64,000 bases of DNA from Ochotona curzoniae (lineage: Eukaryota; Chordata; Mammalia; Lagomorpha; Ochotonidae). Position numbers and translations under genes: made by a program. The notes beneath the pieces are model-generated. The model did not search any database. It was not told the DNA's origin and saw nothing but the letters and a program-made list of their open reading frames with translations. Positions within the stretch are counted from its first letter, which is position 1, and every line of letters starts with the position of its first letter. Location of the stretch: assembly GCF_017591425.1 (NCBI RefSeq), contig NW_024465746.1, positions 1,860,001 to 1,924,000 of the forward strand. The letters run 5' to 3'. Positions 41,601 through 53,600 of this stretch are shown here, in pieces.

Positions 41601-44600
41601 CCACAGTCTCTCTTGCTTTTGGTCATTGTATTTCTGGTTATCAGATTTTTCTCCTTGGGGCAGGCTTCTAAACTCTGTCACCCACACGTCTACAGTTCAA
41701 TTTTACTTATTGCAGTTGGTACCTGGTACTTTGTTTGCAGTCACTTGTGCCACTCCCTCCAGCGAGTTCCAGGTCTGGGTTCTTCTTATGTTAGACTTCC
41801 ACCATAATCTCCACAGCCCCAACTCCTGACTCGCCACTCTCCACCTCCTGTAATAGTGTGTTGAGGCTGCACTGTTGTCTGTAGATAGATTCTTTCTAAA
41901 ATAGATTCTTTTCCATTTTAGGCTCAATGGAAAAGCTGAGCTTTTTAAGCACTCCTGGTTAGAAAAATCATTAAGATTTTAGGGATTTGTGACTAATCCT
42001 TGGTACGGTTTATGAAAGAGTTAGAGATCAGAAAAGATGAGCTCAGCTCCGCTGACCACCTCAAGGAAGGAGTAAATACAGTGATCCCAGAAGGTACCCA
42101 TTACCAAGCGTGTGTTACTTGGGACTGTGGCTCTTCATAATTCTTACACTGCAATGAACCAAATCTGTTTGGCTGGTTTCTGCCGTCATGGGTCTTCTGT
42201 AAGTGTGTGCCTAAGTTCTTTGGTTTTTCTCACTGGGATTATATTGACCTGTGTGTGGTCAGCAAAGCATGGACAGTTTAAAACTTAAGAAAACCAGCAG
42301 CAGATGAGGCTCCCTGATGTGCATTTCCGATTCGTTGCTGCCTGAGTAGTTTCTGGATTTCAGTCTGTGCTGCAGGTGAAGTGCAAGTTTTGACCAAGAC
42401 GTGACGTGTGTGTTGCGTTCCTTGTACCCTCCTGGGTGGACTCTGAGCACGTTAGCAGCCACTGAGCTGGATGGCAGTGTGCTCACTGGGCTCCGCTGTC
42501 TTTTCAACACTTAATTGATGCTGCCAGGTTCACATTGTAGGTCACTTTGTGTCAGCAACGCCAAGCGGAGGGAGTAGGGTTACAAAGAAGACAACATGCA
42601 CTGGGTCATTCCTGCAAAGAGAATGCCACTTTATTGAACTGCAGTCTGCCTTTTATGCTCTCTAGTTCCTCCCAGTGCTTTTCCAATGCTCAGGCAGCTC
42701 CTAACCCCGGGGGGCATCTTGATAAAGGGGAAGTAGGAACTTGTGGTCAAGCAAGGAGCTAAATGTATCAGGCCAAGATTACACATCCTGTTACCTCTTG
42801 AGAAACAAGCTAAGCTGTGGTGTTAACCCTTGGGAGACCTGGTCCTGCAACCTTGTGTGATTTTACAAACAGGATTAACATAGGCAGAATCATGGCCTAC
42901 TAGTCAGTTGCCTTCTGTGAAAGCTCTGATTGGGTACTTCCCAGGGCACAGAGCTGCAGTGCCACAGGGCACACGCACACACCTTGTGCCTGTTTGTATC
43001 GCAGTGTTTTCACACCGTTTTATTTTGGTTGGGGAGCAAGGTACAAACTGCGGCTACAGTTCTGCCAAGAATGAGGGTTCTCCGTTAGGACTTTGCACAA
43101 CACTCAGTTACTGGATTTAGCCAATAATGACCTTCTAGAGAAGAACTTGTTTCTGTCTGTGTCTTGCCTCTCCATTACCACTACTTAATGCATTTAGACA
43201 GAAACATTTTGTTAGACTGTCTTCATAAAGCACTTAACTGATTCATTAAAATTTTTTTTAAAATTTGTGGTCACTGAAGCAGTGTTATAGTATTTTTTTA
43301 ATTTTATTTTTAAAAAATTATTATTAATTACATTGTTTATATGACTCAGTTTTATAGGTACTGGGATTCCCCCTACCCCTCCCCTAACCCTCCCCCCCAT
43401 GGTGAATTCCTCCACCTTGTTGTGTAACCACAGTTCAAGTTCAGTTGAGATTTTTCATTGCAAGCATATACCAAGCATAGAGTGCAGCATCTTATAGTCT
43501 AGATAAGTTTAACGGCTTCTTAGGGAGACCTTCTCTGGTCCCCGTTCAGCTGGTGGTTGCAGTTGCTCGGTTGGTTCCATCTTGAGCCTCAACTTCCACT
43601 GGAATCAATGGGTATTGTAGTCCGTCCTGGTTCTGCTCATCACGTACTTGGCCATCACATCAACCTCTGGGAGCTGTATCCTAGTGGGAGAGATCCCCAA
43701 TAACCCCCACCTGGCCCGCCCCTGCCCTGATTTGCCAGCATGTGTAGCAGCATAGTTCAGTCTGCCCCACATCCCATTCGGCTCTCGTAAATGTTGAGGG
43801 GCATGATTCATTTAAATTTGCATGTTAAGCATTCCTATTTGGAGCCTCCAAGTGAATTGTTATTTAAAATAAGTGGTAAGCAGTTGTTTTTGTGTTTTGT
43901 TTTTGCTGAATTTCAGATTTATTTATGGGTGGAGGTTAAACAAGTTTTTTTTTTTTCATAATTTTTAATCACCTTTGTAAGGAGATTTAAGAACCACTAC
44001 TTTTCTGCAAGCAAGACAGTGTTCTTTGGGGATCCCTAAGTTTGGGACAAGGTATGAGTTTCGTTTTCAAAGAGAAATTATGGGAAGATGGAGTGGGATG
44101 GAGCTGTGAGATACTGAAACTGTTGTCATTGCCATTGTTTTGTGTTGGCAGGGTGTGTGTGGCTGCTGCTCTGCTAAGATAGCGTAGTAAGTAAGCCTTG
44201 CTGGTCTGATTCCCGCACTACCAGACCTAGTGACTCACCCTGAACGCGACTCGGCTAATACCCTGGAGGTGCCTCCAGCGATTAGATAGCCTCTCCTCAT
44301 ACTAACGCAGAATCATGTACAGTAGTGGATACACGTTTCATCTCATGAAAGCATAATTCGTTTTCTACTTTTTCCTCTGGAGAACTAATGATTTACTACA
44401 GTAGAAGTTTTTTTTTCTTTTTTTCAGCTTTTTGATGACAAAACCAAAAATTTACACATTTCATTGGTAGTGTATAAAGCAAGTGGAGAAAGACCCGTTT
44501 GACCTGTGAGCGTGCTCACCCCGTGTCCTCCTTATTCCACAGCCCAGGTGGAGGTGCTGTCTGCCGCACTCCGCGCATCTAGTCTGGATGCCCATGAGGA

Positions 44601-47600
44601 GACCGTCAGCATAGAGAAGAGAGGCGATCTGGAAGATGATCTGGGTATAAATGAGCTACCAAACTGTAAAATAAGCCACGATGATACTGTGCCTTTAATC
44701 AGCGATGCCATTGAGGTAAGGAGCCCAGTCCAGTGTTACCCACGAGTGGGAACTGCTGCTGTCAGAAGTCTCTGGGCCTGGAGTAGTTGCAGCTCATTAC
44801 CCTGTCCTTCACACCTTCTGTTTGTTGCTAGGTCTTCAGCTCTTCCTTTTGCACAGAAGAAATTGATCCTTGGTCACCAGGGCCAGTCCTTTTAAATGCC
44901 TGGGGGGTAAATCCCAGTCCTGGCTCCTGTCAGTTGACATAACTCACTATAGTGAAATCATCTTACTGCAAACAAAGCCCTTTATCAAGGATAATTAACT
45001 CTGTCCTTTTCTCTTTGGAGAGATGCTTTGTTTCCAACGAGACCATTTCACTGCAGTGAGCAGCAGTTTTCTGAGCGGAAGATCGGGACTTGAGGCCATG
45101 GTGCGGAGGGCCAGTGGCATTATCTGGACTCTGGAGTGTGAGGGTGGCTACCGAAAGGCACTGGCACGTCTGTGCTGCCAGCCTGTAGCGCTTCTATACA
45201 GCCCTTCCCCCATTGCCCTGCTCTGTTCGTCAAGCCGCATGATTTTGCTAGGGGTATCTCTTACCCCTGCCATGTACGCATACAGGAGGAAAACACCCCT
45301 GCTTGTTAGGTGTGGAGGCCCCAGGTCATAGCTGGTTCACAGGAGGCCTGCACACACAGCAGGTGGTGGGAGGCTCCGAAGGGCATGTTTCTGTTTGGAT
45401 TTCATTAGATGACATCTGCTACAGTTAGGAAGCTTCTGAATAAAATCCTGAACCTTGATTTGGAGATTTGAGCACTATGACCTGTCTTGCTTTTCAGGAT
45501 GGTTGAGGTTTTGCTTTTTCACTGTTAACACGGGCATTTGTGAAAGTAGACAGTTACAGCCTTGGTTCGAAAGAGTAGCAGCAGCACTGTATCTGATGCC
45601 TGATGTCTCTAAAGCAGTTAACTAAAAGAGCCCTCTCAATGCCATTACTCTTGTTTCCTGGAACTATTTTCATACCTTCTAGCAAGTTTGATTTAAGGGA
45701 AAGGACACTTAGAAGAAACTAGTTATCTTTATAAACTCTGAAGCAGTACAACATCGTTAGCTGTCAGTGTTTGGGGCGTGCTGCTGAAAGGTGAGCAGCT
45801 TAGTGAGATGAAATGGAGCAGGCGTGGACACAGGACAGCACGCTAACCAGGCGTTCTTCCCTAACAGACTATGGACTCCTCCCTTCACTACATCCACAAT
45901 GATTCAGACTTGAGCACCAGCAGCAGTTTCAGCCCTGATGAGGAAAGGAAATCCAAAGTCCAAGTAAGTGACCAGCCCTGTCTTCATTAGAGCTGTTTGT
46001 TTTGAGTTTTAATGATAATTCTTTGTTTTTGGATGATATTTGTATAGTTGAAAGAGATACTTGCCCGAGTTGACCATCAATTAAGACTAGAAAGAAATGG
46101 AGGAAAGTGGATGAGACAACTGCCTCCAATCTCTCTCTCTCTCTCTTTTTTTCTTCCTGTTATCTGGGGAAAGTGTGGGGAGGAGACAGGACCGCTCCCA
46201 GTCTCAATTCACCCAGAAACTTGCTGTGGAAGCTTGACCAGGAGAGCTTTCCGATTTGTTCTGCCTTCTATGGTACTAGCTATCCTCTGCAGGCCTCAGA
46301 AAAGAGGTTGTCATGTCCTCCATGAGCATCTGGGCATGCTGTCCACTATACAGATCTCAGCAATCATGAAGACCTACTTATGACATGCACAGTCAAACTG
46401 TGAACCCGTAACTTTCCCCGTGGCTGTTCTTCCGAGCTCAGTGATCCAGTTGGGGAGTTTAGGAATCCCCAAAGAAACCTTGCCTGAGGTGATCCCAGCC
46501 CCAGCCCCTGTGTGTGCTAGTCGGTGTGGGGTCGGGCTCAGTCCATCACTGACATTAGCTTAGATACCTGTTGCAGTCAATCTGATCATTTCTGTTGTCA
46601 GCCCCATCTCATATGCAATGCAATGGATGCTGGGGCCCAGCCTTGCCCGCCACGCACGCCAGTGGAAACTGCAGCCCAGTAACCCCCACCAGACCTGCCC
46701 CAGCCCTGCTTCTTGAGCATGCCATTTGGCTTTTATATACATCAATGGGCATTGGAGCCTAGCTCAGCCCGATGACCCCACTGTCCAGCCCACATTCATT
46801 CACTGGTGGGTGCTACCATCTGTCCAGCCAAGCCCACCTCCAGCCCTGGTTCTCATGCTCACCTGTGGGAACTGCAGCCCATCAGATGGGTACTGATCAT
46901 GTCCTTATTGGGCCCATTCCCAGATCTTGCACTTTCCAGGTGTTTCTGTGGTGTAGCCTGACAGGACTTGCCACCCCCTTCTCCCCCCCCCCCCCCCAGT
47001 CCTAGCACCTGGTAGCTAATGCCGCAGCAGAACCTACCCAGCTTGCGCTTACCCTGGCTTGTGCATGCACCATGGCTATGGTCACTTAGCCCAGCCTGTA
47101 CTCTTCCCCCTAACCCAGCACACATGTAGGCCAGTGGATTTGTAGTCCTGCCCAGCCTTATCTGCCCCCAGTTCCAGCTCTCATGCTCGCCAGCGGAAGT
47201 GGTGGCCCAGCTGGGGAACCCCCACCGCTCCTCATTGGGCTTGTTCTTCATCCTAGATTTTATGTGTGCTGATAGGAACTGCAGCCCAGACTGGCATGGC
47301 TTGCCTCACCTCGGAATTCACCAGCAAGTGCTGCAGCATGACTGCCTGGCCTGCCACTAGTCCCAGCTCATGCTGGCGGGTGCTTTAGCCTTGCCCAGTC
47401 CAGCCCTAATGTGAACTGGCTGGGACTGTGGCCCAAACCAGCCTGTCCTGCACTCTGTCCTGGTTCTTATAGCTGCCAGTGGGTGCTGTGAACTGGCCTG
47501 GCCGGGCTGCTCCCAACCTTGATTCTTGGGCTCTCCTGCAGGGACGATATCCTGACAGTGGAGTTCTTTACATTTCTTTATCAGGTCACCTCCCTGTGAA

Positions 47601-50600
47601 AGATCTCATGTAAACCTGTGGTTTTTTTTGCCCTACATGACTTGGCCCACTTCCTATCCTGGCAGGTACACCCATTTTGACTCTTGTTGGGTGTTATAGC
47701 CCAGTGCTGCCTGGTCCATCCCCCAGTCCCAGCTCTTGCGTGGTCTTACTGGGTGCCAAGACCTAGCCCAGCCTGTCCTACACCCACCTTGGCTCTTGGG
47801 AGCACCACTGGAAAGCTTACTCCATCCAGTCTAGCACATCCCAGAACCAGTCCACACCTGTGCCAGGGGATACTGTAGCCATGTCTAGCATTCTGACTCA
47901 CCAGTGGGAACTGCAGCCCAGGTGGCACACCCCTTTGGCTCCCCAACCAGGCTTGCTCCCAGCTACTGGTCTTGCACAATGCTGATGGTTGTTCTGCCCC
48001 AACCCGGCATAGCCAATCATCCATCTTGGCCTTTACCATCAGATGCTGCAGCCTGACCTAGCCTGGCCCAACCCCTGTCACAAGTCTTGCCGGTAGGTGG
48101 TGCAGTCAAACCCTGCCAGTGTGCCCCATCCCTGGCTTTTACACAAACTGGTAGGTGTGATAGCCTGGCCTAGCCCTGTCTGGTCTGCCCCCTTACCTTC
48201 AGAACTAACCCACACAAGTGCCAGTAAGTGAAGCAGCTGTGCCAGGCCTGCCCAAAACCCAGTCCTAACTTGGTGTGCTCACCTGTGAGAATGACGGCCG
48301 GCCTACAGGGTTGTTCCCCAAGTCTCACCAGGCCCACTCCCAGACCCAGCTCTTAGGCTTGCCTGCAGGTGCCAGGCCCTTACCCAGCACAGTCTGCCCC
48401 CTATTCTTGGCCTTTGTGTGTGCTGTGGGTGCTGTTGCCTAGGCTGCCCCACACCCAGTTCTTGGGTGCACCTGTGGGGGCTGCAGCCTGTACCAGCCTG
48501 GGCTGTTCCCAGCCACAGCGTGCCCATGAGTGTTGGTGAGTTCTGTGGTCATGCCCAGCTCCGCCCATCACCACCCCCAGCTCTTGAGCATACCAACAGT
48601 TATTGCAGTTCCACAAGGGTGAGGCCCATGATCCTCCACAAAATCTGCTCTTTTACTCAAGTTTTCTCATGATCTGGTTAGTGTCTTGGCCCAGCCAGAC
48701 ATGGTCCACCCCCGTCCTGACACTCACCTCCAGCTATGGCTTTTGTGTACACCAACATGCAGTGGTTGATGTGAAGCAGCCCAGCCCAGGTCTCCCTTGT
48801 GGGCACGTGTGTTGGTTTAGCCTCAAAAGGTCCTGTGGTTTCTGTCCTCTAAACCACTTGATCTCAGCCCCCTGGTTTATTTTCAAGTGTAGTATCCTGG
48901 TTGGCAGAAGTCACTCCGTGTCTGCCACATTCCCCCTCAACAGCCTCTTCCCTCCCACACATCTCCAGACCCACTTCCTGAGCAGTCCACAGCTTCCATT
49001 CCTGGTCCTCTGGTGATGTGCTGTGCTGTGTCATGCCAGCCTGGGGCCCTGCCTGCCTGTCTGTGCCCACACACACTCACACATGGGTCCCCTGACCCTG
49101 TCTGCTGGCGTGGGGGCATCTGCTGCCCACATGTCTTAAATATATATATATATATATGTACGTAGGCAACTGTGCTGGCACAGTGATATAGCTAATGCAG
49201 ATTTGACCAGGCCCAGGATGCCTGCCAGCTATTACCTGCCTTTCTCCCAGCAGTGGAACACTTACTTAGCTACAGTGCAACCTAGGCAGTTGCCTGCAGC
49301 TAGGAAATTTCCTTTCCTCATCAGGGCTGAAACTGCTGCTGGTGCTCAAGTCTGAATCATTGTGGATGTAGTGAAGGGAGGAGTCCATAGTCTGTTAGGG
49401 AAGAACGCCCGGTTAGCGTGCTATCCTGTGTCCACGCCTGCTCCATTTCATCTCACTAAGCTGCTCACCTTTCAGCAGCACGCCCCAAACACTGACAGCT
49501 AACGATGTTGTACTGCTTCAGAGTTTATAAAGATAACTAGTTTCTTCTAAGTGTCCTTTCCCTTAAATCAAACTTGCTAGAAGGTATGAAAATAGTTCCA
49601 GGAAACAAGAGTAAGTAGAACAAGTAGTAACCCCTTACAACAAGGCATTGAGAGGACTCTTAATTCCTCTTAAAAGCCGCTCAGACCTGGTTTAGTCTTT
49701 CTTTACAATGAGTGTTTTTAATGTTGAGATGAGCTTGCTGGGGGTCCTATGCTCCCCGTTGCTCTCGGTCCTGTGCTTTCCTCAGTGCGCCCCGGGTCTC
49801 AGTTCCTGGGCATCCCCCACAGATGCTCTCATCCCTTGGTTCCTCATATTTGTGGAAATATCCATGCATACACTTACGTGTTTTATAAAAGATAGTTAAA
49901 TTTCCATCCAGTTCAGACACTTTGGTTTGGTTTTTTTAAAAACAAGTTGCTCGTTTTTCATGAGAGTGACTGTTTCACTATTATTAAGGCACACATCCAA
50001 CTCCCATCACCTGTGCCTACCTTGGAACGTGAAGGTCTTATTTTTATTATGTCTTTTTAATTTACTTATTAATGTATATACTTATAAGAATCATGTGAAA
50101 GAAGGAATGTCATTGGGCTTTTAGAATTATGTGTTCAAACCACATTGAATCTGTTAAATACTAATCAAAGAAAGGGGGGAAAAGAGAAAAACAGAATCGT
50201 TTTGCATGGTTTCCGGTTTGCGTGTCTGCAGCTGTGTCACTGTCGCCCCCGTAGGATGTTGTTCCCCAGGCCTTGCTAGATCAGTACCTGTCCATGACGG
50301 ATCCCTCTCGGGCACAGACGGTCGACACGGAGATCGCCAAGCACTGTGCCTACAGCCTCCCAGGGGTGGCCCTGACGCTCGGCAGGCAGAATTGGCACTG
50401 CCTGCGGGAGACCTACGAGACCCTGGCGTCCGACATGCAGGTGAGGAGGCCCTGGAGGAGCGCCAGCGCCTGGGGAAGCACGAGCGTTGGCTCTCACTTG
50501 CCGAAGGACTCCTGTCTGTCCAGCACACGCTCAGGGTTTAAGGAGTTACGTGTGGCAGAGCTTGGAAGTCGTGCCGAGCTTGCTCCGATCCCTCGGTCGA

Positions 50601-53600
50601 GCTGCAGCTCTTTAAAGGCTCAACTTCTTAGAAATTGTCATCATACCCTAACTTACAAACGGATCATTAGCATCTGAACCTTTATCTGTGGGTTCATCCA
50701 TCAGAATGTAGGGGTTAATCCCTTTCCCCTGAAATTGATTATTTTGCACCAGGTCTCGGCCTGCAGGACAGCTGTGGCGTGGTAAGCACCGCGCGGCCTC
50801 TGCCGGGGAAGCAGAAGCGAAGTGGCCCTGCCCGTTCCTGGTGCTCCCACATGCTGTCCCCACTTCCACACAGGAGCACAAAAAAGCAGCCATTGACCTA
50901 GGTCATTGTTCAGTGTCTGGGAGTGGTTTTCTTTTGCTGTTTCAGGGAATTTCCAGGCTCCCTTGGGAGCCTCACAGCCAGGCTCTTGCTGGCGAAGTCC
51001 TGGAGACACCTTTCCTTTGAGAAGTTTCTCAGAGCTGGGGAGGGGGCAGGCCCTTCCTGGGAAGTGCTTGTCAGATTTTAAATAACAATGCAAGAAAATT
51101 AAGATAACATGAGGGAAAAGATATTTTTAACAGAGTTTTCAGCAAAAACAAAATTTCTGGGTTCTTTCCCAGGCCTATATGAAGATTTCCTAATGTTGCG
51201 TGTCTTAAATTGTCAATTCCTCATAAACAAGTTTTGCTTTTTTTTTTTTTTAAACCAAGATAGGCAACCTAAAATCTGCCAAACAGTGAAGGTGGGAGGA
51301 CCCCAGGGACTAGAAAGCCAGGGCTGGACCTGTCAGCTCAGACCCAGCGTGTGAGAGCCACGAAGCTGTTGTTTCTGAGATGGGATTTCCGACTGTTAGT
51401 TTTATTATGATTAATTTCTTGTTAATAATACTCGGAGCGCTAGCTAAGCGCTTCCTGTTGAGCTTACTAAAGCAGTTTTCATTTCTGCAGTGGAAAGTTC
51501 GAAGAACATTAGCGTTCTCCATCCACGAGCTTGCAGTTATTCTCGGAGACCAGTTGACAGCTGCAGATCTGGTTCCAATTTTTAATGGATTTCTGAAAGA
51601 CCTCGATGAAGTCAGGATAGGCGTCCTCAAGCATTTGCATGATTTTCTGAAGGTAACTGGGAAGTTATTTTGCTTGGAATTGTACTGTAAGTCTCAAATC
51701 CTTTTTGCTGTCACCAAGGTGCGCGTCCGTATGTTCCGGTGTGAGTAGGTTCAGTCCTGACGATTCTAAGGCGTGACTTACACTGGTCCTATTCCTTTCT
51801 GTTTTGGTGATGTCATTGTAACATTTTTAACAAATTAAATTTTAATGTATTTATTTGATAGTTTTCCACCCCCTGAATCTCCCATGTGGCTGCCAGGGTA
51901 CTCCTTAGCAGGAAGTTGGAATGGGGTGGGTGCTTTGGTATGGGATGTGATATCCCACAAGTGGCTTTACCTGTGGCACCAAACACCTGCTCCCCATTCT
52001 AAGTTTTGAGACAGCATTTTAAATTTCACTTTTAGATGATGTTACATCATAGTTTCAAACGTTTGTACATTTTTTCCCTCAAAATTAATAAAATACTTGT
52101 AAAGAATGCTTCGTAGACATTAAATTTGGAGTTATTTTGGGAGTTTTTTGGTGTGGGATCTGGTCTCCTTGGTGTCAGGGTTTGACTTTCACTGAAGTGT
52201 TTATAACCCTGGAATGCTCTTATTAGATGTCAGCCTGAAAATGCTATCCTACATTTTAAAACCACTGTGTTAGATTTCTGTGTTGTTCTGAGTGGAATTT
52301 CCCTGCTTGTTCTAATGAGATCCTGTCTGGCTTGTCAGAATCTGTCAGAAGTTCACCTGAACTGTTACATCTCCTCCATTCTCTGAGTCCAGGACCTGTT
52401 TCCCTGGATTTTCTGCCTTTGATTTCATTAACATTTTTAAGAGTCCGGTTCAGTTCTGCACAAAGCTCCATTTGAATTTGATGATACGAGCCCGTTTGAT
52501 TCTGCTTCAGTGGGTTTTTGCAGACACGGTGACGTCTGGGCTGGCACTCTCCCCCTTCCACGTCCATAAGGTCGGAAGGACCTTTCACAGTCGTGGCTGA
52601 GAGGCACCTGATGAGGTGACGTCTCTGTGGTCTCATCCTGCTTCCTGAGCGGGTGACCAGCCCTCGCGGTCCACGCAGGACTCCAGCCGAGCCAGCCGCC
52701 ACGGTGTGCCTGGGAAAGGCTGATTGTCTGCCCAGCTCCTTCGACTTCTGTGTGTCAGGATCCAGATGTGCTGTCCTTTCTCTGAAAGTGGAGGAGCGGT
52801 GCAGGATCTCAGTGTGTGTGTGTCATTTGAGGAATGGCGGTCACGCTCTCAGTCACCAGCAGGGGGCAGGAGAGCCCACTTCCCGCCAGCAGCACTTACC
52901 TGCTCTGAAGGCCCAGGTGTTGTAGCTCCTTGTTTATTTTCTTTCCCCAGATGCTAGGGAGGTTGAGCATATTTTCCAACCATTTTTAATTTTCTAAATT
53001 TTAATCTATATTTGTTTTTTCACTTCACTTATGCCTGAAGTCGTTTTTGCTGATTTGTAGGAGCGTGCTGTATACTATCTTTTCTCTGATTTTTCACTTT
53101 AAGTGCCTTCTTCAAGGTTCTCAGTTCAGATTTAATCAGATTTGCAAAACTTTTTTTTTATGATCACATTCCATGTTTCTCTAAGTTCTTTCATGCCCCA
53201 AGTCAGCAGTTTTTTCTTCTGTATTTTAGCGATCTGTGTTGTACGTAGTTCATTTCTGCTGTTTTTGATGTTATTTAAAACAGCTACCTTCCATTTATTT
53301 GTGAAGTTGTGTTTTGAGTTTGGGGAAGCTCATTCATTAGACATCACTTTTATGTGCCTCTTAAGGGTCTACGGGGGTGCTGAGATTTTAACTCTGCTGT
53401 CCCGGGCAGAACTGTCTTGCTGTTGTTTGCACTCCTCTGTGGAGGAGCCGGTGCTGGGTGGAAGATGGCACCAGGCTGGGCTGGGCACGGGAAGCAGGGT
53501 GGCAGGTGAGGCTGACTGTGAGTGTGTGGGGCACAGCCACGCGGGGGCGGTGGGATGGGCACACACTCCTGGGTGCTCCCCCAGCCCTGCGCCCTGAGAG

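Larger units (their letters stand above)
35782..44542 (+). other. PPP4R1 intron between E9 and E10
   Basis: The largest intron in the window that lies between two mapped exons. It holds SINEs, a GT microsatellite, the rearranged L1 pieces, the solo LTR and the L1 3' end. 36340-37000, 37730-38580, 38630-38860, 39125-39450, 41950-42545, 42910-43285 and 43820-44540 are otherwise plain. Confidence 0.9.

Noticed and set aside
39717..41950. Twin-priming (5' inverted) L1 insertion
   Set aside because: The order of orientations is opposite to the twin-priming product, and no poly(A) tail ends the pair.
49307..49390. Possible extra PPP4R1 exon or antisense gene
   Set aside because: It is the inverted copy of E11 on the opposite strand, lacks the donor side, and cannot be joined to the PPP4R1 frame.
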